A stretch of DNA of 64,000 bases. Origin: Rhizobium chutanense. GTDB lineage: Bacteria > Pseudomonadota > Alphaproteobacteria > Rhizobiales > Rhizobiaceae. How positions within the stretch are numbered: position 1 is the first letter of the stretch; each line of letters begins with the position of its first letter. This document shows, one piece after another, positions 26,591 to 34,094 of the stretch. The notes below the pieces were generated by a model. That model ran no database searches and was not told where the DNA came from. It was given only the letters and a program-made list of their open reading frames with translations. The position numbers and the translations under genes are program-made. Where the stretch lies: the NCBI RefSeq assembly GCF_002531935.1, contig NZ_NWSV01000027.1:1-64000 (forward strand), given 5' to 3'.

Positions 26591-26890
26591 CCCACCCCAT
26601 GCTCGTCCACAACTGGCGCACTGTGCTGCGGCACGCCTGGTCCGTCCGCCTGATGGTGCTGGCGCTGCTCTTCATCGTGCTTGAGCCCGTCATCAATTTC
26701 GTCGCCGCAACTTGGGTGTCGCGCGACCTCTACATTCAGCTCGCCATGTCGGCGGCAACGGGGCTTTTCGCCGCGGCGGCGATCGTCGCCCGCATCTTCG
26801 TTCAGCAGAAAATCTCGGGAGAACTGAATGGCAAACCGCCTGCAGAAGGGTAGCGCCGCCGCGGCCATGGCTGTGGCAGCACCAATGGCG
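26591..26890 (+). repeat. first copy of holin/endolysin direct repeat
   Basis: The 300 bases starting CCCACCCCATGCTCGTCC match 28783-29167 (385 bases) in direct orientation at high identity, apart from a clean 85-base deletion in this copy inside the endolysin start, between short TGGC repeats. The two copies bracket the acyltransferase gene and a decayed ORF, so the 1.9 kb between them came with, or was enclosed by, a duplication event. Confidence 0.85.
26599..26853 (+). CDS. holin-like membrane protein, first copy
   Basis: 84 residues starting MLVHNWRTVLRHAWSVRLM, with two hydrophobic segments (about 19-38 and 47-66) and a charged C-terminal tail RIFVQQKISGELNGK. Length, position before an endolysin start and topology fit a phage holin. 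It is about 85 percent identical to the second copy at 28.8 kb. Here the following endolysin is broken, so this copy may still make a membrane protein but lacks its partner. Confidence 0.65.
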   Translation: MLVHNWRTVLRHAWSVRLMVLALLFIVLEPVINFVAATWVSRDLYIQLAMSAATGLFAAAAIVARIFVQQKISGELNGKPPAEG

Positions 26891-26932
26891 CGAAGCTTTG
26901 CACTCTGCTTGAGCCGCTCTCTCATTCAATAG
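26828..26932 (+). pseudogene. truncated endolysin start
   Basis: The first 16 codons (MANRLQKGSAAAAMAV) are those of the intact endolysin at 29.0 kb. An 85-base deletion, not a multiple of three, then joins GGC to AGCACCAATGGCG and shifts the frame; similarity ends at 26890, and the reading frame stops at 26930-26932. All catalytic residues are lost. Confidence 0.8.
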
Positions 26933-27063
26933 ATGGTAACGAACTTAGAAAACGAAAACAAAAGCGGTTCTTCGGGGCCGCCTTTTTCTGTTGATGAGGC
27001 AATTATGACCGTTTCGAACGAAGTGAGCACCGCCGGGCCCTTACCATGGCAACTGTATGACGG

Positions 27064-27456
27064 ATGTTCCCCTACGGATTCAAGATCGTCGACGATACGC
27101 ATCCGCGCGTTATCGTCCGCGATGCATTTGGCGTGTCCTCAGGCCTTTCGTTTGACGATGGGGATCAAGGCCTCAATTAAGGCTGCATTGACGCAGCGGC
27201 TGCGGGCGAACGGTTGGAATACATCACGCTTGGCACCGGCCAAGCGTTGATTTTTGCGTAGAAGGCCCTTTAGGCCCGCGCGTTTCTGAAAGCAGTCGCA
27301 CCTGTCGACGAGGATTATCCGCTGCTTGTAGCCGAGATTCGACGGATGTCGCCAATGCGATCGGGTAAGCCTTGCCGCCTGGGTGGTTCGCAAGTCGAGG
27401 CCAAGCGCCTCACGATCGAAGCTGCAGCCGATACGAAGACGGCCAGGAGGCAGTAA
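27064..27456 (+). pseudogene. decayed phage protein gene with three in-frame stops
   Basis: One frame of 131 codons runs from MFPYGFKIVDDTHPRVIV to the TAA at 27454, interrupted only by stops at codons 39 (TAA), 66 (TAG) and 70 (TAG). Between them the peptide stays protein-like: AAAAGERLEYITLGTGQALIF, then ARAFLKAVAPVDEDYPLLVAEI. The end of this kind (AFL..V.P...DYPLL.AEI) is familiar from short phage tail-associated proteins. The clean frame between stops suggests recent inactivation. Stop suppression cannot be excluded but is unlikely. Confidence 0.65.
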
Positions 27457-27568
27457 GTAATGTCAACTGGCTATCGTGAAGCACCGCAATACAACGCTAT
27501 AACGTTTGCCAGCGCTTTCAATCCACGCAGGATTGCGCTATTCCGCCGAGAGACGGAGGGATTGGACG

Positions 27569-28699
27569 TTGGATGCTCTTACACATCGCGAGATCGGAAG
27601 ACAGGCGCGCAACCGCATACGCGGCTTAGATGGGCTTAGAGCAATCTCGCTACTTTTGGTGCTGATAGCTCATTGGTTGCCTCTTCCCCATCTTTACAAA
27701 TTCGTCAACTTGGGGCGTGGCGGGCTCCTGATATTCTTCGTGATCAGTGGTTTCTTGATAACGAGAATACTAGTCGACTTAGCACGCCAAAGGGGTGAGA
27801 TTGCAGGGTTCCAGCTTCTCAAGGGCTTCTATGGCCGCCGATTTTTCCGCATTCAGCCTATCTATTACCTCGCGCTCGTATTTGTTATTTGCCTGGGACT
27901 GAATGACGCTGTGCGGGAAGACGTAATTTATCACGTCTTCTTCGTGCAGAATCTCTCAAATGTGTTTCTTAGAAGCGATATCGGAACTTATGGACCAGCC
28001 GCCCCGTGGTGGTCGCTTGCGGTTGAAGAGCAGTTTTATTTGTTCTGGGCGCCCATAGTCATCTTTCTTCGCCCGAATGCGTGGAAGCTTTCTCTACTGG
28101 CGGCGTTTCCCCTGGCGATCGGATGGCGCGCTTTCGCCTGGTGGGCCGATCTTGGACAGGCGAATGTCTTAGTCACACTCGGAAATCTGGATTCACTGGC
28201 TGCCGGCGCATCGGTCGCTATAATCACCTCAACAGCCCGGGCTACGCCCGCAGTGTCGCGCCGTTTCTCTGCTATAATGGTGGCTGGCATCTCCGCGCTC
28301 TGCCTCTTGTCACTGACAGCGACGAGCGAAGGTGCACTCATATTTCGGAGTAGTTTTGACGACGTGCCAGTTTATATGATCGCCGCATCGCTGATATTTT
28401 TCTGGGCTGTTGGCAGGGCGCAAACCGCAGCGAAGGTGATGGAAAATCCTGTTCTAGTTTTTATAGGCAAGCGTAGTTACGGTGCCTATGTCTATCACCA
28501 AGTCGTGAACTACTCCTTCTATTTCATCGTGACACCGCGTTGGCTGGAGCCATATTTTGGCATGAAGCGTGAATTGCATGGTTTCACTGTGTTTTGGACC
28601 TTCACGCTAATAACGCTGCTGTTAGCCGCATTGTCCTACAAATACATCGAGCAGCCCATATTCAGACTCCGAGATCGGATTTATCCGGTTGCTACATAG
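27569..28699 (+). CDS. acyltransferase 3 family O-acyltransferase (OafA-like)
   Basis: 376 residues from a TTG with GGAGGG eight bases upstream; a TTG 21 codons earlier has no such site. About ten membrane helices and the family hallmarks are visible: RGLDGLRAISLLLVLIAHW (histidine of the H-x10-D type motif region), FFVISGFLITRIL, YGRRFFRIQPIYYLA (the R-x10-type motif) and WWSLAVEEQFYLFW. The protein acetylates or otherwise acylates a surface polysaccharide from the inner membrane. Phage-borne homologues such as OafA-like seroconversion enzymes block superinfection. It lies between the two holin copies. Confidence 0.85.
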   Translation: MDALTHREIGRQARNRIRGLDGLRAISLLLVLIAHWLPLPHLYKFVNLGRGGLLIFFVISGFLITRILVDLARQRGEIAGFQLLKGFYGRRFFRIQPIYYLALVFVICLGLNDAVREDVIYHVFFVQNLSNVFLRSDIGTYGPAAPWWSLAVEEQFYLFWAPIVIFLRPNAWKLSLLAAFPLAIGWRAFAWWADLGQANVLVTLGNLDSLAAGASVAIITSTARATPAVSRRFSAIMVAGISALCLLSLTATSEGALIFRSSFDDVPVYMIAASLIFFWAVGRAQTAAKVMENPVLVFIGKRSYGAYVYHQVVNYSFYFIVTPRWLEPYFGMKRELHGFTVFWTFTLITLLLAALSYKYIEQPIFRLRDRIYPVAT

Positions 28700-28743
28700 C
28701 GTCCCTTGACGCTGTTGGGTTGCTGAATAACCCAAAGAGGTCG

Positions 28744-28769
28744 CCCTGTTCCCCGAGCAGGGTGTTTTT
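28744..28769 (+). terminator. terminator before the working lysis cassette
   Basis: Stem CCCTG / CAGGG with a 9-base loop is followed by TGTTTTT. A second small hairpin (GGGTT...AACCC) lies just upstream. It follows the acyltransferase gene by 45 bases. Confidence 0.6.
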
Positions 28770-28790
28770 CTGCATCCACGATCCCACCCC

Positions 28791-29045
28791 ATGCTCGTCC
28801 CCAACTGGCGCGCAGTGCTGAAGCACGCCTGGTCCGTCCGTCTGATGGCGCTCGCGCTGCTCTGCATCGTCCTCGAGCCCGTCTACACCTTCGTCGCCGC
28901 GACCTGGGTGTCGCGCAATCTCTGCATCCAGCTCGCCATGTCGGTGATCACAGGCCTCTTGGCCGTTGCGGCGATCGTCGCCCGCATCTTCGTTCAGCAG
29001 ACAATCTCAGGAGAATTGAATGGCAAACCGCCTGCAGAAGGGTAG
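28791..29045 (+). CDS. phage holin-like protein, second copy
   Basis: 84 residues, MLVPNWRAVLKHAWSVRLM, with two membrane segments and a charged C-terminal tail. It has the size and topology of a class II-type holin, and its 3' end overlaps the intact endolysin start by 26 bases, the usual lysis-gene coupling. It is the likely working holin that times lysis. It differs from the first copy at about a dozen positions, mostly conservative. Confidence 0.75.
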   Translation: MLVPNWRAVLKHAWSVRLMALALLCIVLEPVYTFVAATWVSRNLCIQLAMSVITGLLAVAAIVARIFVQQTISGELNGKPPAEG

Positions 29046-29484
29046 TGCCGCCGCGGCCATGGCTGTGGCGCTGGTCGGCTCGTTCGAGGGATTGCGGCAG
29101 AATGCCTATCCGGATCCGGCCACACGGGGGCAGCCGTGGACGATCTGCTATGGCAGCACCAATGGCGTCAAACCCGGCGACCGCAAGACGGTGGAGGAAT
29201 GCAAGGCGCTGTTGGCGCTGGAGCTCAACACCTATGCGCGCGGTGTGGAGAGCTGCGTGCGCGTGCCGCTGCCGGATGCGCGCTTCGTGGCGCTGACCTC
29301 GTTTGCCTATAATGTCGGCGTCAAGGCGGCCTGCGGCTCGAGCGCGGTCAGGCTGATCAACCAGGGCAGAACGGCCGAGGGCTGCGAGGCGCTGTTGAAG
29401 TGGAACCGTGCGGCCGGCATCGTCTTTCCGGGGCTGACCCGGCGCCGGCAGAAAGAGCGGCAATTCTGCCTGGAGGGCATCTGA
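29020..29484 (+). CDS. phage endolysin, GH24 lysozyme
   Basis: 154 residues of the T4/P21-type lysozyme family. SFEGLRQNAYPDP holds the catalytic glutamate region, WTICYGSTNGVKPGD the conserved Y-G-x-T turn, and FVALTSFAYNVG and GLTRRRQKERQFC are family-typical. The N terminus SAAAAMAVALVGSFEG is weakly hydrophobic and Ala/Gly-rich, as in signal-anchor-release endolysins such as R21, so it may reach the periplasm through the Sec system and be released later. It cleaves peptidoglycan at the end of the lytic cycle. Its stop overlaps the spanin start (TGATG). Confidence 0.9.
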   Translation: MANRLQKGSAAAAMAVALVGSFEGLRQNAYPDPATRGQPWTICYGSTNGVKPGDRKTVEECKALLALELNTYARGVESCVRVPLPDARFVALTSFAYNVGVKAACGSSAVRLINQGRTAEGCEALLKWNRAAGIVFPGLTRRRQKERQFCLEGI

Positions 29485-29846
29485 TGTTCTCCGTTCTCGA
29501 CACCCTCAAGCTCGGCGCCGGCATCGCTGCCGGGCTGGTGCTCTATCACCTCTATGCCGTTGCGATCGGCTATCCCTCGGCGGCCCGGGAGGCGCGCGCC
29601 GGCTATATCACGCTGGCCGAGAAGGCGGCGGCCGAGGCGCGGGCGGCCGAGATGGAACGTCAGCGCAATGCGGCCTCGCTCGCCACCGAAGAGAACCGCA
29701 AGCGCCTTCTGGCCGCGGAGGCCGCCGAGCAGGTGGCCAGAGACACACTCGAAACCGAGATCCAATCCTATGAACGTCAGCTTTCGGAAAAGAACCGCGC
29801 TTGCGCTGTCAGTGCTGCTGATCGCCAGTGGCTGCTCCGCCACTGA
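29484..29846 (+). CDS. Rz-like inner-membrane spanin
   Basis: 120 residues from the ATG overlapping the endolysin stop. One N-terminal membrane helix (KLGAGIAAGLVLYHLYAVAIG) is followed by a long Ala/Glu-rich coiled coil (EKAAAEARAAEMERQRN), the layout of i-spanins. Together with the lipoprotein nested in its 3' end it should span the periplasm and fuse inner and outer membranes in the last lysis step. There is no close sequence family; the assignment is by topology, position and the nested partner. Confidence 0.75.
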   Translation: MFSVLDTLKLGAGIAAGLVLYHLYAVAIGYPSAAREARAGYITLAEKAAAEARAAEMERQRNAASLATEENRKRLLAAEAAEQVARDTLETEIQSYERQLSEKNRACAVSAADRQWLLRH

Positions 29847-30078
29847 GCGGCTGAACAGGGCCTCTGTCATCAAGGGGCAGGCGGCGGCCGGCATCATTTT
29901 GCCGCCCTTGCCCGAGGATCTGCGCCGGCAGGAAGCGCATGCGCCCGTGCTCGAAGGCGAGCCTGTCATCGCCATCCTCGCCCGCGAGCGCCAGGCACTC
30001 GACCGCGCCAATGCCCGCCAGGGGCGCAGCGTGCAATTTTATGACGACCTCACCAGCAGCTATGGAGCGCGCCGATGA
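29770..30078 (+). CDS. Rz1-like outer-membrane spanin lipoprotein
   Basis: 102 residues in the +1 frame relative to the Rz-like gene, overlapping its last 77 bases. A lipoprotein signal is clear: MNVSFRKRTALALSVLL then IASGC, the lipobox with the lipidated cysteine. The mature part includes a Pro-containing stretch GIILPPLPEDLRRQE as in many Rz1 proteins. It should sit in the outer membrane and bind the Rz-like coiled coil. Its stop overlaps the next gene (ATGA). Confidence 0.75.
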   Translation: MNVSFRKRTALALSVLLIASGCSATERLNRASVIKGQAAAGIILPPLPEDLRRQEAHAPVLEGEPVIAILARERQALDRANARQGRSVQFYDDLTSSYGARR

Positions 30079-31670
30079 CGCTTGCACTCGGTATGGGACT
30101 CGGTTCTTCATTCGCGATCGCCATGGCCGATGGCCATCCGGATTGGGTGCCGGACCCGAACCGCTATATGCCCTTCTCGATGGGATGGCGCTGGCCGGCC
30201 GGCTTCGTGATGGCGGCTGGCGCCGGGCTCGGCGCGGTCGGCGGAATTCTCGCTATGGCGAATGGGCCGTGGGACATCACCTCGCCGCGGTTCCACTTTT
30301 CAGGCTGGGCCTGCACGGAGGGCGGCAACGCTCCGCAGGAGATTGTCTATCCGACGGCGGCGTTCGATATCGGCTGCGACATCTCGACCGACCGCATCAC
30401 CTGGGTTCCCTTCGACTTCGCCGGCAGCGCAAGCTTCAATATGCCCGCGCAGAACCAGGGAACATGGGCTACGGCGAATATCACGCTGCCGAAGGACTCG
30501 ATCTTTTATCTGCGTCCGAAGCTGCTGATCGCCGAAGGCCAGTCCTACATCGGTAACTACCGCATCCAGAAACATCGCAATGAGAAGATGTGGGGAGCGG
30601 CGGACTGGACAGCCCTGCAGGCTTTGATGGACGCGGACGCGCCGAATACCGCCGCGCTCGACCAGTTCTATAATACGGTCGGCAATGCCAGCAACAGCCA
30701 GCTCCTGCTCTATGGCCCCGATCTGATGGTGGGGCTCGGCTGGGATGGCCGGCCGATACCGATCATCCTCAATGACAGCCTTGTCGAGCGCCAGGAGATA
30801 GCAGCTTCCGCGGACGCTCGCAGGAACCTTGGCCTATGGCGTCGATGGCTGGATGAGCCCGATCCGAAGCAGGGCAGGCTCGTCGGCCTGATCATGGGCG
30901 TGCCCGGCTCGAAGGCCGCGAACGAGCTGGCGGGCTCCGGCGCCACGATCGCGACACGGCGATGGGCAATCATCGACGAGGTGAAAACGCTGAATGGCGG
31001 CAAGAACTGCTGGACCGGGATCGCCGCCATCGAGGATGGGTCGAACGACAACAGCGCGACCCTGTCGACCTGGCAGAACGCCATCTACTCCTTGACCTCC
31101 ACGCGATTTCTCGGCCGCTATCCCGGCACCAAGATGCTCGCGGTTCCGATGCCGGGGCGCACCGGCGTTGGCACGAGCCTCAACTTCCAGACCGTCGCAG
31201 GGCAAACGATCGGTTCGCCATGGAGCACGAACCTCGACACCGTCAACGACGCGCTGCGCGCGGGAGGCGGCGGCCGTTTCGCCGACTATATCGACGCTTA
31301 TGCGTTCACGATGGATCCCGCGAACCATGGAAAGTTCAAGGGTGCCGAAAGCTTTCCGATCGGCAATGTCTCCGGCGCGACGACGAGTTCCGCCGCGGCC
31401 AAGGTTACGCAGCCGATCCTTCCCGGCGCCAGGGTCAATTTCGAGACCGTGCCAGGCACCACCTACACCACGCAGATCGTGCTCACCTGTGCTCCGGATG
31501 GAGGCGGCCTATATGACATCGTCCTGCAAGGCAACATGACCTTGCCCGACGGCGCCGCGGTTTTCGGACGGGTGACAGAGGACGGCACGCATCTCGCCCT
31601 CTACGGCATCATGGATTGTTTCGCGCGCTGGCCACAGGCCCATAAATCAAAATTTTATCCCGTTATTTAG
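30075..31670 (+). CDS. virion/spike protein with SGNH-hydrolase-like motifs
   Basis: 531 residues. The N terminus has a Gly/Ala-rich stretch (WPAGFVMAAGAGLGAVGG). The middle shows SGNH/GDSL-like blocks in order: an NDSLVERQ segment (block I, with N for G), GVPGSKAANE (block II) and EDGSNDNS (block III, GxND). A DPANH segment is a possible block V, but one residue longer than DxxH. Such domains in phage tail proteins remove acetyl groups from host polysaccharide. It lies after the lysis genes and overlaps the spanin stop. The hydrolase reading is inference from motifs only. Confidence 0.5.
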   Translation: MTLALGMGLGSSFAIAMADGHPDWVPDPNRYMPFSMGWRWPAGFVMAAGAGLGAVGGILAMANGPWDITSPRFHFSGWACTEGGNAPQEIVYPTAAFDIGCDISTDRITWVPFDFAGSASFNMPAQNQGTWATANITLPKDSIFYLRPKLLIAEGQSYIGNYRIQKHRNEKMWGAADWTALQALMDADAPNTAALDQFYNTVGNASNSQLLLYGPDLMVGLGWDGRPIPIILNDSLVERQEIAASADARRNLGLWRRWLDEPDPKQGRLVGLIMGVPGSKAANELAGSGATIATRRWAIIDEVKTLNGGKNCWTGIAAIEDGSNDNSATLSTWQNAIYSLTSTRFLGRYPGTKMLAVPMPGRTGVGTSLNFQTVAGQTIGSPWSTNLDTVNDALRAGGGGRFADYIDAYAFTMDPANHGKFKGAESFPIGNVSGATTSSAAAKVTQPILPGARVNFETVPGTTYTTQIVLTCAPDGGGLYDIVLQGNMTLPDGAAVFGRVTEDGTHLALYGIMDCFARWPQAHKSKFYPVI

Positions 31671-31680
31671 AGGCATCAGC

Positions 31681-32028
31681 ATGAATACATCCGATTTCGA
31701 CCCGCGCCTGCACCAGCAGATGGGGGAACTCCTCGCCGAGGTCCGCAATCTCCGGGATGCCTTTCGGCAGTCGGAGATCAAATCCGACAACAGCCGATCG
31801 CAGATGCATGGCCGGCTGGATCTCCTCGTCGACCGGGTCGCCAAGGTCGAAGGCACCGTTTCCGCCGTGCAGGAGGATATCGCGGAAATGCGGCCGGTCA
31901 CCGACGACGTGCGCAGATGGAAATTGATGGGGCTTGGCGCTCTCGGGATCGTCGGGGTCGGCGGCACGGCACTGGGCGTCAGCCTCGCCGGCGTGTTCGA
32001 CCAGGTGATGAAGTACCTGCACCGGTGA
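31681..32028 (+). CDS. DUF1515-like coiled-coil membrane protein
   Basis: 115 residues, matching the rhizobial DUF1515 pattern: an N-terminal soluble helix region (RLHQQMGELLAEVRNLRDAF), a heptad coiled coil (RVAKVEGTVSAVQEDIAEM) and one C-terminal membrane helix (LMGLGALGIVGVGGTALG). The family is common in rhizobial prophages near lysis genes and has no known function. A holin-accessory or superinfection role is possible. Confidence 0.75.
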   Translation: MNTSDFDPRLHQQMGELLAEVRNLRDAFRQSEIKSDNSRSQMHGRLDLLVDRVAKVEGTVSAVQEDIAEMRPVTDDVRRWKLMGLGALGIVGVGGTALGVSLAGVFDQVMKYLHR

Positions 32029-32163
32029 AGAGCTTTTACCGGCATTGACAATCGCAGGTGCCGCGGGATTTTGCTTCCTGCCTGCTTCGGGCCTCCTAAA
32101 TTTTAGGTTTCTCTAACGAACAAATGGCCACCCAGCTGGTTTTCCTCTCAGGAGGAAACGGTC

Positions 32164-32349
32164 ATGAAGAGCATGAACGATCGCCAGGTTCGCATTCCCG
32201 GTCCGCGGGAGCATGATGTTGCGGAGCATTGCCGCAAGTTCGGCATCGGTCCGGCGGAGGCGAAGAAGCTGAAGAAGCTTCTCGGGTCCCACGCGCCGCT
32301 CCATGAGATCCGGGCAAACGCTCCGCCGCGTCAGCCGCGGTGGCGTTAG
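32164..32349 (+). CDS. small DUF3606-like protein
   Basis: 61 residues with a strong AGGAGG site. The core HDVAEHCRKFGIGPAEAKK and LHEI segments resemble DUF3606 proteins, small basic helical proteins frequent in rhizobial genomes. No function is known. It is the last gene that looks at home with the prophage side; the zone to the right carries repeats and small ORFs. A start three codons in (MNDRQ) is equally possible. Confidence 0.6.
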   Translation: MKSMNDRQVRIPGPREHDVAEHCRKFGIGPAEAKKLKKLLGSHAPLHEIRANAPPRQPRWR

Positions 32350-32504
32350 CAGCGGTGGCGTTTCCGTGACCATTCACGCGGCGTTACGGCGATGATTCAA
32401 AGATTGAGCGGACAGAGCAAGTCCGCGAAGGCGGCGGGGCGAAAAATGCCGTTGCCGGGCTTACGAGGTGACCGATGGTCCTGCTTACGCCGCTCCTGCC
32501 AGCA

Positions 32505-32528
32505 AAAACCCCGCTCCGGCGGGGTTTT
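32505..32528. terminator. bidirectional intrinsic terminator
   Basis: A perfect 10-bp stem AAAACCCCGC / GCGGGGTTTT with a TCCG tetraloop gives U-tracts in both directions. It likely marks the end of transcription from the prophage side. Confidence 0.85.
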
Positions 32529-32611
32529 CTCGGCAATGGGATGGCGTTCTGTTTTTCTCCCCGGCGCCGGAGCATACCAGTCTAACGATTGGAATATAAC
32601 GGGAACAATTG

Positions 32612-32872
32612 GTGCTTGTTTCCCCGGCAGATGCGCCGAGCGCCGGCGCATTTTCAGCCCGAAATCCGCGGGAACTTCCGCCAAGTACCGACGTTGTGGC
32701 CGACGGACCGTGCAGCAGGCCTTGTCTCCTGTGCCGATGCTGTTACCCCTGCAGTTGCTGTGCGGTCCACTACCATCTGCGCCGAGGCAAGCGTTTTGCT
32801 CAGCCGACGGCCGAAGAGATTGGCCGCGGCGCGCGACGTGGCGCGCGCGGAAAGCCGGTGAGAGCGGGATGA
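32612..32872 (+). CDS. possible cysteine-rich small protein
   Basis: A GTG-started frame of 86 codons with GGGA seven bases upstream. Residues ~34-51 hold eight cysteines in eighteen positions (PCSRPCLLCRCC then YPCSCC), followed by a basic region RRGKRFAQPTAEEIGRG. Codon third positions are mostly G or C, as in neighbouring real genes, but frames on the other strand are equally open. If real it could bind metal or be a small secreted or regulatory peptide. The long palindrome at 32862 overlaps its last codons. Low certainty. Confidence 0.3.
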   Translation: MLVSPADAPSAGAFSARNPRELPPSTDVVADGPCSRPCLLCRCCYPCSCCAVHYHLRRGKRFAQPTAEEIGRGARRGARGKPVRAG

Positions 32873-32906
32873 TTTTAAGCCGACCCGGCGTAAAATCATC
32901 CCGCTC
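32862..32906. repeat. long perfect palindrome, rhizobial palindromic element
   Basis: A perfect 16-bp inverted repeat (GAGCGGGATGATTTTA and its complement) separated by 13 bases. Palindromes with GGGATGATTTTA arms recur between genes in rhizobial genomes. It could also act as a transcription terminator without a U-tract. Confidence 0.7.
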
Positions 32907-32966
32907 GATGGAAGCGTTGGCGCATGATCTCCTGCGAACGCCGTACACACATTTCCGGCATCAGCT

Positions 32967-33164
32967 CTAACGCCCCTGCCGCGACAGCATGAGAATGTAG
33001 TCGTCGGCGATATCGGCAACCATCATGGCTGCTTCCGCCGGCTGATATCCCTTGCAGACCGCGTCGCTGACGATTTTCAGGACGGCCGATTCAATTGCTT
33101 CCCGGCAGTCGGACAGGCTTTCGGCCTGCGGGCATTTTGCACGAAATTCCAACACGTTGTTCAC
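32967..33164 (-). CDS. small conserved rhizobial protein
   Basis: 65 residues, MNNVLEFRAKCPQAESLSD, helical and slightly acidic, with AEAAMMVADIADDYI near the end. A GGAGGG-type site lies just before the ATG. No family is recognised and no motif points to a function. It lies alone in the junction zone, on the strand of degP. To its right, 33165-33498 holds no supported gene. Confidence 0.55.
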   Translation of the reverse strand: MNNVLEFRAKCPQAESLSDCREAIESAVLKIVSDAVCKGYQPAEAAMMVADIADDYILMLSRQGR

Positions 33165-33498
33165 GGCATACCCTCCATTTGATCTTGCTCGATCCCGATG
33201 CCCGGAAGCCGGCCTCTCCGCCTGGAGGCGGATCGGGGGTTCCGGCGAGCTGCTTCAGGAACCAGAAATATTGCCCTGATGACAGCATGGCAGAGAGACC
33301 GATGTATTCAAGCGCATGCTGATATTAAGGTAAGCCAGTAGGGTTAATTCGCCCGCCGATGTTGCATCGTGGCATCGCAAGCCGATGCGGGGGCCGGCTT
33401 TTGGACGATGCGATGTGAAGAACGGCCGCCTTGCGAAGGGGGAGCCGGTGCGGCAAGTCTGAAGGCTGCGGCTTAAACCACGGCCTGCTCGATCCGGG

Positions 33499-33810
33499 TC
33501 ACGGCAGGTGATCCGGCGGAGAGACCAGGCGCAGATGGGGTCTGGTCTTGACGGGCGGAAGGCTGGGCGGGCGGAGCCCGGGGAAAACAATGCTTTCGCA
33601 CAGCATCGCTTCGATCAGCTTCAGGCGGTCGAGTTTGCGTCGTTGATTGTCGTAGAGCCTGTCCAGCAGCGCGTAAGCCGGTCCGGCGGGGCTGCCTTTG
33701 AGCTCCAGTGCTCTGATCATCATTTCCTGATCGGCAATGCGGTGCGCGGCCTTCACGATGTGGCAACGGGCAAGCTTCAGGTCTTTCCGGCGGTATCGTG
33801 TGGAAACCAT
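33499..33810 (-). CDS. small hypothetical protein
   Basis: 103 residues from the ATG of MVSTRYRRKDLKLARCHI, preceded by GGGGGAG; a longer frame with MGLLWF lacks a site. The protein is basic and helical (RIADQEMMIRALELKGSP, then LLDRLYDNQRRKLDRLK) with a Pro-rich tail. No family is recognised. It is part of the material between the prophage and the degP 3' repeats, and may belong to an integrated element. Confidence 0.5.
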   Translation of the reverse strand: MVSTRYRRKDLKLARCHIVKAAHRIADQEMMIRALELKGSPAGPAYALLDRLYDNQRRKLDRLKLIEAMLCESIVFPGLRPPSLPPVKTRPHLRLVSPPDHLP

Positions 33811-33932
33811 AGGCGTTTCTCCCCCTGTCGGTGCGTCGCTGAACCACAAGAGGCCCATCTCCTGCCTCTAAAATGGAGCCCGCCACGGGGTTATCAATGG
33901 CGGCCGGCGATGACGTGCGCTCAGGTGGAAAT

Positions 33933-33963
33933 GCGAAAAGCCCGCTCCAAGCAGGCTTTTCGC
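33933..33963. terminator. bidirectional terminator beyond degP
   Basis: A perfect 10-bp stem GCGAAAAGCC / GGCTTTTCGC with an 11-base loop. On the minus strand it follows degP, but two extra copies of the degP 3' end lie in between, so it is probably the native degP terminator pushed away from the present stop. Confidence 0.75.
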
Positions 33964-33986
33964 TATGCGAGGCGTTCAGGCGATGG

Positions 33987-34094
33987 TCAGGCCGCGGCAA
34001 ACGGTACGGCGACGAAGGTTTTGCTGCCACGCGCGGCCATCTAGGTCGCGGCAAATGGCACGGCTACGAAGGTTTTGCTGCCACACGCGGCCAT
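33987..34094 (-). repeat. two tandem 54-bp copies of the degP 3' end
   Basis: Copies at 34041-34094 and 33987-34040 follow the degP stop directly. Each reads on the minus strand as ATG, a few codons, then KTFVAVPFAA plus one residue and a stop (TAG, TGA), matching the degP C terminus NKTFVAVPFAAA. Differences among the three ends fall mostly in third codon positions. This is what successive insertions into a gene 3' end leave behind, each bringing its own restored end. Confidence 0.85.

Noticed and set aside
1..32400. Gene transfer agent rather than prophage
   Set aside because: A spike base protein of an RCAP_Rcc family is present, but the P22-like terminase, portal and scaffold, holin, spanins and seroconversion genes do not fit a GTA.
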